64,000 nucleotides of DNA from Sinorhizobium mexicanum (GCF_013488225.1 NZ_CP041238.1:2939501-3003500), one strand, 5' to 3'; shown: positions 29,604-38,851, counted from the first letter of the stretch. Program-made: numbers and translations. The notes: generated by a model from the sequence alone, not told the origin.

Positions 29604-30818
29604 ATGGCCAAGAAGAAAGTCGCAATGCTGACGGCGGGCGGGCTTGCGCCCTGCCTTTCATCCGCTGTCGGCGGCCTGATCGAACGGTACACCGACATCG
29701 CGCCCGACTACGAACTCGTTGCCTACCGTTCCGGCTATCAGGGTCTGCTTCTTGCCGACCGTATCGAGATCACCAGGGACATGCGCGAGAAAGCGCATCT
29801 CCTCCATCGCCACGGTGGTTCGCCGATCGGCAACAGCCGCGTGAAGCTTACCAACACAGCCGACTGCGTGAAGCGCGGTCTCGTCAAGGAAGGCCAGAAC
29901 CCTCTTCGGGTCGCCGCCGAAAGGCTGGCGTCGGACGGCATCACGATCCTGCATACGATCGGCGGTGACGACACCAATACGACTGCCGCCGATCTTGCCG
30001 CCTATCTCGGCGCGAACGGTTATGACCTGACTGTGGTCGGCCTGCCGAAGACGGTCGACAACGACGTGGTGCCAATCCGCCAGACGCTCGGCGCCTGGAC
30101 GGCGGCCGAATACGGCGCGCGCTTCTTCGACAATGTCAGCAACGAGCAGAGCGCGGCGCCGCGCACCCTCGTCGTCCACGAAGTGATGGGCCGCCACTGC
30201 GGCTGGCTAACGGCAGCAACCGCGCGCGCCTACATCCAGATGGCCGAAGACAAGGAATATGTCGACGGCTTCATGATGAACGCGCAGATGAAGAACATCG
30301 ACGGCCTTTACCTGCCGGAGATGAAGTTCGATCTCGAGGCCGAGGCCGAGCGCCTGCGCAAAGTCATGGACCGCGCCGGTTTCGTCACTCTGTTCGTCAG
30401 CGAAGGCGCCTGCCTCGACGCGATCGTCGCCGAACGCGAGGCGGCCGGCGAAACGGTCAAGCGCGATGCTTTCGGCCACGTTAAGATCGACACGATCAAC
30501 GTCGGAAACTGGTTCTCGAAGCAGTTCGCTGCCCTTCTCGGTGCCGAACGCTCGATGGTGCAGAAGTCCGGCTATTATGCCCGCTCTGCGCCCGCCAATG
30601 GCGACGACCTGCGCCTGATCCAGAGCATGGTCGACCTTGCGGTCGAGAGCGCGCTCAACAAGGTCTCCGGCGTCACCGGCCATGACGAGGACCAGGGCGG
30701 CAAGCTACGCACGATCGAGTTCCCGCGCATCAAGGGAGGCAAGCATTTCGACCCGTCGACCAAATGGTTCGGCGACGTGATGGACGTCATCGGCCAGAAG
30801 TGGCAGGCGGCGGACTAG
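29604..30818 (+). CDS. pfp: Pyrophosphate--fructose-6-phosphate 1-phosphotransferase
   Basis: Pfp phosphorylates fructose 6-phosphate with pyrophosphate, reversibly. The 404-aa product shows MLTAGGLAPCLSSAVGG at the N-terminus, the nucleotide/PPi loop GGDDT (120-124) and the catalytic PKTVDND (148-154). The Asp in place of Gly at position 123 (GGDD, not GGDG) is the established marker for PPi rather than ATP as donor. MGRHCGWLTA and the C-terminal KHFDPSTKWFGD block complete the family match. The start ATG lies behind AGGAGGAACC. The in-frame ATG 57 bases upstream has no such site. Confidence 0.95.
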   Translation: MAKKKVAMLTAGGLAPCLSSAVGGLIERYTDIAPDYELVAYRSGYQGLLLADRIEITRDMREKAHLLHRHGGSPIGNSRVKLTNTADCVKRGLVKEGQNPLRVAAERLASDGITILHTIGGDDTNTTAADLAAYLGANGYDLTVVGLPKTVDNDVVPIRQTLGAWTAAEYGARFFDNVSNEQSAAPRTLVVHEVMGRHCGWLTAATARAYIQMAEDKEYVDGFMMNAQMKNIDGLYLPEMKFDLEAEAERLRKVMDRAGFVTLFVSEGACLDAIVAEREAAGETVKRDAFGHVKIDTINVGNWFSKQFAALLGAERSMVQKSGYYARSAPANGDDLRLIQSMVDLAVESALNKVSGVTGHDEDQGGKLRTIEFPRIKGGKHFDPSTKWFGDVMDVIGQKWQAAD

Positions 30819-30919
30819 CATGATTCCTCAAATCGGAATCGATTTGAGGATAAGATCATGCACAATTCAAAGTACTGCAGCGACTTTTGCGTGTCCCGAA
30901 GGACGCGCGGCGCTGTGAG
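30818..30919 (+). repeat. RIME-like intergenic repeat, copy 1
   Basis: Two adjacent imperfect palindromes, CATGATTCCTCAAATC ... GATTTGAGGAT...ATCATG and CAGCGACTTTTGCGTG ... GACGCGCGGCGCTG, are joined by CAATTCAAAG. The same layout recurs at 38747, 42515 and 55603 in the same orientation. Size (about 100 bp), double palindrome and intergenic setting fit RIME (rhizobium-specific intergenic mosaic element). Placed just after pfp, it may also act as its 3' end. Confidence 0.75.
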
Positions 30920-31008
30920 CAGCGCCGCTAATTACAGTTGACGGCTCCGCGCTTGCGTGGCTCCCTCCCGGTTCTTCCCAGGAAGCCATTCAAGCGCGGA
31001 GCCTTTTC

Positions 31009-31638
31009 ATGTCCTTCGAACACTGGTTTGCCTTTGCGGCCGCGTCGGCGGTGCTACTCGCCATCCCCGGCCCGACCATTCTTCTCGTGATCTCCTACTC
31101 CCTCGGCCACGGCCGCAAGACCGCGGGCGCGACCGTCGCCGGCGTCGCTCTCGGCGACTTCACCGCCATGACCGCCTCGATGCTTGGCCTTGGCGCCCTG
31201 CTCGCCACGTCGGCCACCATCTTCACCGTCTTGAAATGGGTCGGCGCCGCTTACCTCGTCTGGCTCGGCATCAAACTCTGGAAGGCACCGGTCGGCGGCG
31301 AAGAAGCCGATGGCGCGGCTTCGGCGGAAAGGCCGCGGCGCATCTTCCTGCACGCCTATGCCGTCACCGCTCTCAATCCGAAGAGCATCATCTTCTTCGT
31401 CGCCTTCCTGCCGCAGTTCCTCGATTTGTCGCGGCCGCTCTTTGCTCAGATGGCAATCTTCGAGGCGACGTTCCTTATGCTCGCGACACTCAATGCAGCG
31501 CTTTATGCCTTTCTCGCCGCGGCCGCGCGAAACACGATCCGCAAGCCGAATATCCGTCGCGTGGTCAACCGCACCGGCGGTTCGCTGCTGATCGGCGCCG
31601 GGTTGCTGACGGCCGGTCTGAGACGGGCCGCATCGTGA
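31009..31638 (+). CDS. LysE/RhtB family amino acid exporter
   Basis: The 209-aa product is an inner membrane protein with about six hydrophobic segments. It starts MSFEHWFAFAAASAVLLAIP and has the family block PGPTILLVISYSLGHGRK, then GVALGDF and LKWVGAAYLVWLGIKLW, followed by the mid-protein ALNPKSIIFFVAFLPQF motif that is diagnostic of LysE/RhtB exporters. It should export an amino acid or homoserine-like solute; the substrate is not deducible. It is monocistronic, between a RIME-like repeat and the SLT lipoprotein gene. Confidence 0.9.
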   Translation: MSFEHWFAFAAASAVLLAIPGPTILLVISYSLGHGRKTAGATVAGVALGDFTAMTASMLGLGALLATSATIFTVLKWVGAAYLVWLGIKLWKAPVGGEEADGAASAERPRRIFLHAYAVTALNPKSIIFFVAFLPQFLDLSRPLFAQMAIFEATFLMLATLNAALYAFLAAAARNTIRKPNIRRVVNRTGGSLLIGAGLLTAGLRRAAS

Positions 31639-31754
31639 AAATCTCCCACGCGCTTGCCGCAACTGACGGCATAGGTTAATGGAGATTCAAGCGCGGTGGT
31701 TGGCATCCACTGATTTGCGGGGGCTACGGGGCCCAGAAGCACGAAAGTGACACG

Positions 31755-32801
31755 ATGGCTATATTCCGTATCTCCCTTACAAAACAGGCATTTACCGCCG
31801 CTGCCCTGGCATCGGTGGCCATTGCCTCGGGGTGCTCCACGGTCGAGCATACGTCGCTTGAAGAACTCACCGCCGTGCAGACAGTCACCCCCATCGCGAA
31901 GCCCGGGACAGAATTGTCGGCCTATGCCCTGCCGACACCGGACGGGGCGGCGACCGTAGCTTCGACAGCCCTTACTCAAACGACCGCCGGTGAGACGACA
32001 CCGGGCGCGAGCGCTGCAGCCGTAACGGACGTCGCGGCATCGACGACAACCGCGGTGGCAACCGCAGCGACGGAGACCTCTCCGATAGCGGCGACCGCGA
32101 CAATGCCGGCCAGCGATGCAACGCTGGCCTATGCCGCTCCCCAGAGGGTTGCGATTCCGACCGCCAAGCCGGGTCAGGCATTCGAAGTGGCGATGGCAGG
32201 GCCGGCCACATCGGCCGAGCTTGCAGAAAAGCCCGCCGCCGCGCCCGCAGCCGTGCCCTTCCTGGGGGTTGCCGCGGCCATGGAATCGGATTTCGACACG
32301 GGCGAGCCGGTCGGCCTCGAAACGCTGGTCGCCAACCGGATGATCGTTCCGACGGCGCGGCCGAACACCGGCGTGATCGGCTCTGCCGTCGGCGCCGTCG
32401 CAAGCGTCATCCCGGACTCGCTGAAGTTCTCAAAGACGCCGACCAGCTCGCGTCCGGAACTCGACCGGCTGATCAAATATTATGCGGAGCTGAACGGCAT
32501 TCCGGTGGAGCTCGTGCACCGGGTCGTCAAGCGCGAGAGCAACTACAATCCCCGCGCCTACAGCAAGGGCAACTTCGGCCTGATGCAGATCCGCTATAAC
32601 ACCGCCAAGGGGCTTGGTTATGAAGGCCCGGCCGAGGGTCTGTTCGACGCGGAAACCAATCTCAAATACGCGACCAAGTACCTGCGCGGCGCCTGGATGG
32701 TTGCCGACAATCAGCATGACGGTGCCGTGAAGCTTTACGCCAGCGGCTACTATTATCACGCCAAGCGCAAGGGCCTGCTCGACGACCTCGACATGCGGTA
32801 A
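31755..32801 (+). CDS. Lytic transglycosylase lipoprotein (SLT domain)
   Basis: The 348-aa product has a signal sequence with the lipobox IASGC, so Cys27 should be lipidated. A long Ala/Thr/Pro-rich low-complexity region follows (about residues 40-220, with repeated PTAKPG and PTARPN units). A compact SLT domain covers about residues 235-345: LIKYYAELNGIPVELVHRVV, catalytic Glu in KRESNYNP, GNFGLMQIRYNTAKGLGY and ASGYYYHAKRKG. The usual C-terminal YNAG is replaced by YASG. It should cut glycan strands from an outer or inner membrane anchor, with the linker acting as a reach across the periplasm. Confidence 0.88.
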   Translation: MAIFRISLTKQAFTAAALASVAIASGCSTVEHTSLEELTAVQTVTPIAKPGTELSAYALPTPDGAATVASTALTQTTAGETTPGASAAAVTDVAASTTTAVATAATETSPIAATATMPASDATLAYAAPQRVAIPTAKPGQAFEVAMAGPATSAELAEKPAAAPAAVPFLGVAAAMESDFDTGEPVGLETLVANRMIVPTARPNTGVIGSAVGAVASVIPDSLKFSKTPTSSRPELDRLIKYYAELNGIPVELVHRVVKRESNYNPRAYSKGNFGLMQIRYNTAKGLGYEGPAEGLFDAETNLKYATKYLRGAWMVADNQHDGAVKLYASGYYYHAKRKGLLDDLDMR

Positions 32802-32849
32802 GCGCCCAAGAGTCCTCGGCAAACAGCGTGAAATTGATATCCGAGGCGC

Positions 32850-34211
32850 TCAATCGAGCGCCTCTATTATTTTGGCATTCAGCTTCTGCACGTCGTAGCC
32901 GGTGCGCGACGGTGTGAGACCGAGGCGGACGACAGCCAGCCGCAGAGAGGGAACAAGCATGATCGCTTGTCCGTCGTGCCCGAGCATCCAGAACGTATCC
33001 GGCGGGAAGTTGCCTGTGCCGGCGCGGATGCCGTTTTCCTGCAGCCACACCTGTGCGGAGCCATAATCGCCGCCGGACGCCGCCGATGGCGTGCGCATGA
33101 AGGAAACATAACCCTCCGGCAAAATCCGCCTGCCCTTCCAGCTTCCGTCATCCAATAGAAACTGCGCGAAGCGCGCCCAGTCCTGCGCCGTCGCATACAT
33201 GTAGGAGGAACCGACGAAGGTGCCGCTCGCATCCGTTTCCATCACGGCGCTCGTCATGCCGAGCGGGGCGAAGAGCGCTTTGCGCGGATAAGCGAGCGCT
33301 TCGGCCGGATCGTCGAACGTTCGCATCCATAGCTGGGACAGAAGATTGCTGGTGCCGCTCGAATAGCGGAATTTCTTACCCGGCTGCATTTCCAGCTGCT
33401 TGGACGCCACGAAGCCGGCCATGTCGCCTTCGAGATAGAGCATGCGCGTGACGTCGGTGACGTCGCCATAGTCCTCGTTGAATGCGAGCCCGCTCTGCAT
33501 CGCCATGAGATCGGCGAGCTTGATCCGCGACCGATCATCGCCGCTCCAGGCTGGCAGAAGATCGCTGCGGGCAACGTCCATCTTTCCCTCGCCGATCCGC
33601 AGGCCGATCAGCGCCGCAGTTACCGATTTCGTCATCGACCAGCCGAGCAGAGGCGTCTCCCGATCGAAGCCAGGGCCATAGGTCTCGGCCACCAGCCGGC
33701 CGTCCCGCACGACGGCGATCGCCCGTATGCCCGGACCCGCCAGACGGGCCTCCTCGATGACGCCCTGAAGTGCCGAATCGATCTCGGCCTTGCTGCCGTC
33801 GGGCCAGCCGATGGCCGTATCGTGAACCCTCGATGCTCCTGTCTCGGCCCCTGCCTCCGAACCCGCAAGCGCTTGCGCGCCGCTGTCATCGACGTTGGTA
33901 CAACCATATCCCGGCCTATTGACCGCTCGGCCGGGCGCGGCAAAGCCGAATATGCGCGCCGTCACGCTCTCCCTTTCGCGATCGACCGAGACGCGGACGA
34001 ACTTCAACAGCGGATGGCCGGGCGCCTGCACGTCTTCCGCAAGAACGGCTTGCGGATCGCGTTTGGCAAGGAAGACATTGGAGCAGACGATCTTGGCGGC
34101 ATAGCCGTCGCCGACCTTCAGAAGCTCCGGCGGGAACAACACCAGCCAGCCGCCGATCCCCGCAACACCGACGACCACCGCCCCGGCGATCGCCTTCAGC
34201 AACCGTTTCAT
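32850..34211 (-). CDS. Serine beta-lactamase-like hydrolase (class C / EstB type)
   Basis: The 453-aa product begins MKRLLKAIAGAVVVGV, a single N-terminal membrane segment, then about 120 residues of unassigned sequence. The beta-lactamase-like domain starts near residue 140: the nucleophile motif SMTK (Ser192, Lys195), the Tyr motif YSSGTSNLL and the late GHDGQAIM, which takes the place of KTG. This layout matches 6-aminohexanoate-dimer hydrolase and EstB esterases better than true lactamases, so amide or ester hydrolysis in the periplasm is likely. The start at 34211 is chosen because the upstream extension lacks a signal. It is divergent from btaA. Confidence 0.85.
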   Translation of the reverse strand: MKRLLKAIAGAVVVGVAGIGGWLVLFPPELLKVGDGYAAKIVCSNVFLAKRDPQAVLAEDVQAPGHPLLKFVRVSVDRERESVTARIFGFAAPGRAVNRPGYGCTNVDDSGAQALAGSEAGAETGASRVHDTAIGWPDGSKAEIDSALQGVIEEARLAGPGIRAIAVVRDGRLVAETYGPGFDRETPLLGWSMTKSVTAALIGLRIGEGKMDVARSDLLPAWSGDDRSRIKLADLMAMQSGLAFNEDYGDVTDVTRMLYLEGDMAGFVASKQLEMQPGKKFRYSSGTSNLLSQLWMRTFDDPAEALAYPRKALFAPLGMTSAVMETDASGTFVGSSYMYATAQDWARFAQFLLDDGSWKGRRILPEGYVSFMRTPSAASGGDYGSAQVWLQENGIRAGTGNFPPDTFWMLGHDGQAIMLVPSLRLAVVRLGLTPSRTGYDVQKLNAKIIEALD

Positions 34212-34323
34212 GCGCGTCCTCCCGGCTCCAGCACCACCACGTTTCCGCCGCGCGGCAGTCGCGAGAGAAACAGGATTCCAGCGAAAGGAAAAGCCCTCGG
34301 AAGCCTCGCGGCTGTGCGAAACT

Positions 34324-34341
34324 CCGTCATCAAAGTGTAGC
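34324..34341 (+). promoter_or_regulatory. Candidate Pho box upstream of btaA
   Basis: The 18-base stretch CCGTCATCAAAGTGTAGC matches a PhoB-type box of two 7-base repeats. The first half is strong (6 of 7 to CTGTCAT) and the second weak (3 of 7). It lies 48 bases before the btaA start. Betaine lipid synthesis is known to be PhoB-activated in Sinorhizobium under phosphate limitation, so a box is expected somewhere here. Confidence 0.42.
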
Positions 34342-34388
34342 GGAGTCACTTTAGAAGCGGCTAAGTTTCAACTGGATGACAGGCAAAG

Positions 34389-35639
34389 ATGACCGAACTC
34401 GCCCCCGACGCCGGCTTTGGCAGGAAGAATCCGAAGCTGAAAAGCGCGCTGCTGCAGCACAAGCCTCTCTCCCTCGCCGGCCTGTCGGAACGCCTGTTCG
34501 GGTTGCTTTTCTCGGGGCTCGTCTATCCGCAGATCTGGGAAGATCCGATCGTCGACATGGCGGCAATGCAGATCCGTGCCGGACACCGCATCGTGACGAT
34601 CGGTTCAGGCGGTTGCAACATGCTGACCTATCTCTCAGCCGGTCCCGCCCATATCGATGTCGTCGATCTCAATCCCCATCATATCGCGTTGAACCGGCTG
34701 AAACTTGCCGCCTTCCGCCACCTGCCAAGCCACAAGGATATCGTGCGCTTTCTCGCCGCGACCGACACGAAGTCGAATGTGCAGGCGTTCGACCTTTTCC
34801 TCGCTCCTAATGTTGACGCGGCGACCCGCGCCTACTGGAACAGCCGCGCGCTCGACGGACGCCGCCGCATCGACGTCTTCGGCCGCAACATCTATCGCAC
34901 CGGCCTGCTCGGCCGTTTCATTGCCGCCAGTCATCTGCTCGCCCGTCTCCACGGCATCAACCCCGAGGAGTTCGTCCAGGCGCGCTCGATGCGCGAACAG
35001 CGCCAGTTCTTCGACGAAAAGCTCGCGCCGCTATTCGAGCGTCCGGTCATTCGCTGGATCACCAGCCGCAAGAGCTCGCTTTTCGGCCTCGGCATCCCGC
35101 CGCAGCAATTCGACGAGCTCGCGAGCCTGAGCGATGAGAAATCGCTGGCCGCGGTGCTGCGCCAACGCCTTGAGAAGCTCACCTGCCACTTCCCGCTTCG
35201 CGAGAACTATTTCGCCTGGCAGGCCTTCGCGCGGCGTTACCCGCTGCCGCATGAAGGTGATCTGCCGGCCTATCTGCAGGCGGAGAACCACGAACCGATC
35301 CGCGATCATGCCGACCGCGTCGAGGTCCACCACGCAAGCTTTACCGAATTGCTGGCCCGCAAAGCGGCTTCGTCAGTCGATCGTTACGTCCTGCTCGATG
35401 CGCAGGACTGGATGAACGACCGACAATTGAACGACCTTTGGACGGAGATCACGCGCACCGCCGACAGCGGCGCCGTGGTGATCTTCCGCACCGCGGCGGA
35501 AGCGAGCATCCTGCCGGGCCGCGTTTCCCCGGCTCTGCTCGACCAGTGGCATTACAATGCCGAGGCGTCCACCAAACTCGGTGCGGAGGACCGTTCGGCC
35601 ATCTATGGCGGCTTCCACGTCTATCGGAAGAAAGCATGA
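34389..35639 (+). CDS. btaA: BtaA: SAM:diacylglycerol 3-amino-3-carboxypropyltransferase
   Basis: BtaA moves the aminocarboxypropyl group of SAM onto diacylglycerol, giving diacylglycerylhomoserine, the first step to the betaine lipid DGTS. The 416-aa product shows LSERLFGLLFSGLVYPQIWE, the SAM-binding loop IGSGGCN (71-77), VVDLNPHHIALNRLK and the C-terminal YVLLDAQDWM block with ALLDQWHYN, all typical of BtaA (DUF3419). The next gene, btaB, overlaps its stop by four bases, so the two proteins are co-translated. Phosphate-starved rhizobia use the product to replace phospholipids. Confidence 0.95.
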   Translation: MTELAPDAGFGRKNPKLKSALLQHKPLSLAGLSERLFGLLFSGLVYPQIWEDPIVDMAAMQIRAGHRIVTIGSGGCNMLTYLSAGPAHIDVVDLNPHHIALNRLKLAAFRHLPSHKDIVRFLAATDTKSNVQAFDLFLAPNVDAATRAYWNSRALDGRRRIDVFGRNIYRTGLLGRFIAASHLLARLHGINPEEFVQARSMREQRQFFDEKLAPLFERPVIRWITSRKSSLFGLGIPPQQFDELASLSDEKSLAAVLRQRLEKLTCHFPLRENYFAWQAFARRYPLPHEGDLPAYLQAENHEPIRDHADRVEVHHASFTELLARKAASSVDRYVLLDAQDWMNDRQLNDLWTEITRTADSGAVVIFRTAAEASILPGRVSPALLDQWHYNAEASTKLGAEDRSAIYGGFHVYRKKA

Positions 35640-36313
35640 ACGCCGCCCGGCCCTTGGAAAACAACCACGCCCGCCTGATGGACCAGATGTACCGCTACCA
35701 GCGCTACATCTATGACTTCACGCGGAAATATTACCTCTTCGGACGCGACACGCTGATCCGGGAGCTCGACCCGCCGGCGGGCGCCTCGGTGCTCGAGGTC
35801 GGCTGCGGTACAGGCCGTAACCTTGCCATGATCGGCGAACTCTATACCGGTAGGCTCCTCTTCGGCCTCGATATTTCCGCGGAGATGCTTGCGACCGCGA
35901 GGGCAAAGCTTCGGCGTCAGGGCCTGTGTAGCGTAACCCTGCGCGTCGCCGATGCGACGAATTTCTCGGCCACCGCCTTCGACCAACCGGGCTTCGACCG
36001 CATCGTCATCTCCTATGCGCTGTCGATGATTCCCGAATGGGAGAAGTCTCTCGACGCCGCGATCGCCGCGCTCAATCCGGGCGGCTCGCTTCATATTGCC
36101 GACTTCGGCCAACAGGAAGGCTGGCCCGGCGGCTTCCGCCGCCTGCTCCAGGCGTGGCTGAAGCGCTTTCACGTGACGCCGCGCGAGACGCTTTTCGAGG
36201 TCATGCGCGAGAAGGCGAAAACAAACGGCGCAACGCTCGAATTGAAGTCGATCGGCCGGGGATATGCCTGGCTCACCGTCTATCGCCACCCGGATCGAAA
36301 CGGCGCCCGATAG
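35636..36313 (+). CDS. btaB: BtaB: diacylglycerylhomoserine N-methyltransferase
   Basis: BtaB methylates the amino group of diacylglycerylhomoserine three times with SAM to finish the betaine lipid DGTS. The 225-aa product from the ATG at 35636 starts MNAARPLENNHARLMDQMYR, then DFTRKYYLFGRDTLI and the class I methyltransferase loop LEVGCGTG (53-60), followed by FGLDISAEMLATAR and the late ALNPGGSLHIADFG. The frame is open upstream inside btaA, but the ATGA overlap with the btaA stop marks the true start. Confidence 0.94.
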   Translation: MNAARPLENNHARLMDQMYRYQRYIYDFTRKYYLFGRDTLIRELDPPAGASVLEVGCGTGRNLAMIGELYTGRLLFGLDISAEMLATARAKLRRQGLCSVTLRVADATNFSATAFDQPGFDRIVISYALSMIPEWEKSLDAAIAALNPGGSLHIADFGQQEGWPGGFRRLLQAWLKRFHVTPRETLFEVMREKAKTNGATLELKSIGRGYAWLTVYRHPDRNGAR

Positions 36314-36510
36314 CATTTTGCGTGGCCCCGGCGGGCGCCCGCTCGCGCCAGCGAATGTTTGCCCGCTCGCCGCTGCCGCAATTCCCGCTTGAGCTAACTC
36401 AATTTTTACGATGATATGGTGAAAATGGGGCACGCCTCCGAGGGGAAAATCACCATCATGAAAGCCATCGCGTGAGGCAGGATCGTCGATCGTCTCGAAA
36501 CGGGAACCCC

Positions 36511-37290
36511 ATGCGCCGGCTTCTCCTGGCTTTGCTGCCTGTTGCAACCCTTCTTTCCGCCTGCACCTCAACCGACTACGACCTGGTACAGACCGCTTCG
36601 ATATCACCGCGGTTCCAGGATACGGACCCGCAGGATTTCGGCGGCCGCAATCCGCATCGTCACAACATCCACGGCATAGACGTTTCCAAGTGGAACGGCG
36701 ACATCGACTGGGCACGGGTCAAGAATTCGGGCGTCTCCTTCGCCTTCATCAAGGCGACGGAAGGCAAGGACAGGGTGGATACCCGCTTCAACGAATATTG
36801 GCAGCAGGCGCGCGCTGCCGGAATTCCCTATGCGCCCTACCATTTCTATTACTTCTGCTCCACGGCGGACGCCCAGGCCGACTGGTTCATCGCCAACGTG
36901 CCGAAGAGCGCTGTCTATCTGCCGCCCGTGCTCGATGCAGAATGGAACGGTGAATCGAAGACCTGCCGCTACCGCCCCTCCCCCGAGACCGTGCGCGCCG
37001 AGATGAAGCGCTTCATGGACCGCCTGGAGGCGCATTACGGCAAGCGGCCGATCATCTACACCTCCGTCGACTTCCATCGTGACAATCTCGTCGACCAGTT
37101 CAAGGACTATCACTTCTGGGTCCGCTCGACCGCCAAGCACCCGGGTGAGGTCTATGTCGAGCGCCGCTGGGCCTTCTGGCAATACACCAGCACCGGCGTC
37201 ATCCCCGGCATCCAGGGAAGCACGGACATCAACGCCTTCGCCGGGTCCGCGAAAAACTGGCAGAAGTGGGTGGCGGCGGTTTCGAGATAG
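36511..37290 (+). CDS. GH25 lysozyme-like lipoprotein
   Basis: The 259-aa product has a lipoprotein signal with the lipobox LLSAC (Cys18). A glycoside hydrolase 25 domain covers about residues 52-250: HGIDVSKWNGDIDW (catalytic-site Asp57), FAFIKATEGKD, APYHFYYF, the catalytic pair in LDAEWNG (Asp142, Glu144), RPIIYTS and the C-terminal FWQYTSTGVIPGI with STDINAF. It should cleave the MurNAc-GlcNAc bond as a muramidase at a membrane-anchored position. An earlier in-frame GTG at 36472 would bury the signal. Bacterial GH25 enzymes often act in remodelling or defence; the neighbours suggest remodelling. Confidence 0.9.
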   Translation: MRRLLLALLPVATLLSACTSTDYDLVQTASISPRFQDTDPQDFGGRNPHRHNIHGIDVSKWNGDIDWARVKNSGVSFAFIKATEGKDRVDTRFNEYWQQARAAGIPYAPYHFYYFCSTADAQADWFIANVPKSAVYLPPVLDAEWNGESKTCRYRPSPETVRAEMKRFMDRLEAHYGKRPIIYTSVDFHRDNLVDQFKDYHFWVRSTAKHPGEVYVERRWAFWQYTSTGVIPGIQGSTDINAFAGSAKNWQKWVAAVSR

Positions 37291-37528
37291 ACGGCAATTG
37301 TCATTCAGATTGCTCGCACAAACCCCGCATTTCTTCATTCGGTCATAATGCTCTGAGAGAGCTTCGGCAGACTTCTTGCAGCGCCGGCGTCTCTCGGACG
37401 CATAAGGATCGCTGGGGCATTTCGAATGGCTGCCTGTTTCTCAAATCGATGCCGATCTGAGAACGCGGGCATGAGACAGATTGCACGCTCGCCGGCCTGT
37501 CGGGGCCGCGCGGCGAAGGAAAGGAATT

Positions 37529-38743
37529 ATGATGACAGGCACGGCCCGCAAAGCTCTTCTCACCCTCGGACTGCTGGCGCTGACCGGCACGTCCGCGCTG
37601 GCGCAAACCCAACAGCAGACGCCGCCCGTAGCCTGCGGCGGTGATCTCGCCACGTTCCTTGAGGGCGTCAAGGCCGAGGCGGTTGCCAAGGGTATTCCGG
37701 CCGATGTCGCCGACCGTGCGCTCGCGGGCGCTGCGGTCGACCAGAAGGTGCTGAGCCGCGACCGCGCCCAAGGCGTGTTCAAGCAGACCTTCACCGAGTT
37801 TTCCAAGCGCACTGTGAGCAAGGCCCGGCTCGACATCGGCGCGCAGAAGATCAGGGAATATGCCGACGTTTTTGCCCGGGCGGAAAGCGAATTCGGCGTG
37901 CCGGCGCCGGTCATCACTGCCTTCTGGGCGATGGAGACGGATTTCGGCGCGGTCCAGGGCGATTTCAATACGCGCAATGCGCTGGTGACGCTGGCACATG
38001 ACTGCCGCCGCCCGGAAATGTTCCGGCCGCAGCTCCTTGCTGCGATCGAAATGGTGCAGCATGGCGACCTTGACCCGGCGACAACCACCGGCGCCTGGGC
38101 CGGCGAGATAGGCCAGGTGCAGATGCTGCCGGAAGACATCATCGCCTATGGCGTCGACGGAGACGGCGATGGTCACATCAATCTGAAGAAGAGTTCGCCG
38201 GATGCCATCCTCACGGCGGCGAAATTCATCCAGAGCCTCGGCTTCAAGGCCGGGCAGCCCTGGATCCAGGAAGTCAGCGTCCCGGAAAACCTGCCCTGGG
38301 AGAAGACCGGCCTGCAAGCCGGCATGACTGCCGGCGACTGGTTCGCGCTTGGCGTCGCGCCGCGTGACGGCAACACGGCGAGCAGCGGTCTTGAAGCATC
38401 GCTTGTGCTGCCGCAAGGTCGCAAGGGCGTCGCCTTCCTCACCTATCCGAATTTCAATATCTATCTCGAGTGGAACCAGTCGTTCATCTACACGACCTCC
38501 GCCGCCTATTTCGCGACTCGCCTTGCCGGCGCTTCGCCCTATCAGGGCGGCAATCCGGAACCCGGTCTCGGTGACGTCGAGATGAAGGCGCTGCAGACAC
38601 GACTCCAGGCCCTCGGCCACGATGTCGGCAAGATCGACGGCATTCTCGGCTCCGGCACGCGCACCGCGTTGCAGAAGGAGCAACTGAAGCTTGGACTGCC
38701 CGCCGACGGCTGGGCAACTCCGGAACTCCTGAGCGCGCTCTGA
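37529..38743 (+). CDS. Lytic murein transglycosylase, MltB family, with peptidoglycan-binding domain
   Basis: The 404-aa product has a cleavable signal peptide (about residues 1-25, ending SALAQTQ) behind the ribosome site AAAGGAATT. The SLT_2 domain runs from about residue 35 (LATFLEGVKAEAVAKGIP) through the catalytic Glu region VITAFWAMETDFG, then LLAAIEMVQHGDL, WAGEIGQVQMLPEDI, GHINLKKSSPDAI, and PNFNIYLEWNQS. A PG_binding_1 domain closes the protein (VEMKALQTRLQALGHDVGKI). This is the alphaproteobacterial MltB form, soluble rather than lipid-anchored. An ATG three bases later is equally possible. A RIME-like repeat begins four bases after the stop. Confidence 0.93.
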   Translation: MMTGTARKALLTLGLLALTGTSALAQTQQQTPPVACGGDLATFLEGVKAEAVAKGIPADVADRALAGAAVDQKVLSRDRAQGVFKQTFTEFSKRTVSKARLDIGAQKIREYADVFARAESEFGVPAPVITAFWAMETDFGAVQGDFNTRNALVTLAHDCRRPEMFRPQLLAAIEMVQHGDLDPATTTGAWAGEIGQVQMLPEDIIAYGVDGDGDGHINLKKSSPDAILTAAKFIQSLGFKAGQPWIQEVSVPENLPWEKTGLQAGMTAGDWFALGVAPRDGNTASSGLEASLVLPQGRKGVAFLTYPNFNIYLEWNQSFIYTTSAAYFATRLAGASPYQGGNPEPGLGDVEMKALQTRLQALGHDVGKIDGILGSGTRTALQKEQLKLGLPADGWATPELLSAL

Positions 38744-38746
38744 TCC

Positions 38747-38851
38747 GCTGCATGTTTCCTTAATCGGCCCCGATTAAGGATAAGAACATGCAGCAATTCA
38801 AAGAGCTACAGCGACCTTTGTGCGTCTGAAAAGACGCACGGCGCTGTAGCA
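38747..38851 (+). repeat. RIME-like intergenic repeat, copy 2
   Basis: This is the cleanest copy. The first palindrome runs CTGCATGTTTCCTTAATCGG ... CGATTAAGGATAAGAACATGCAG. The linker is CAATTCAAAG. The second palindrome is CTACAGCGACCTTTGTGCGTC ... GACGCACGGCGCTGTAG with a 5-base loop. Orientation is the same as in the copies at 30818, 42515 and 55603. It starts directly after the MltB-like gene and could form its transcript end. Confidence 0.8.
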
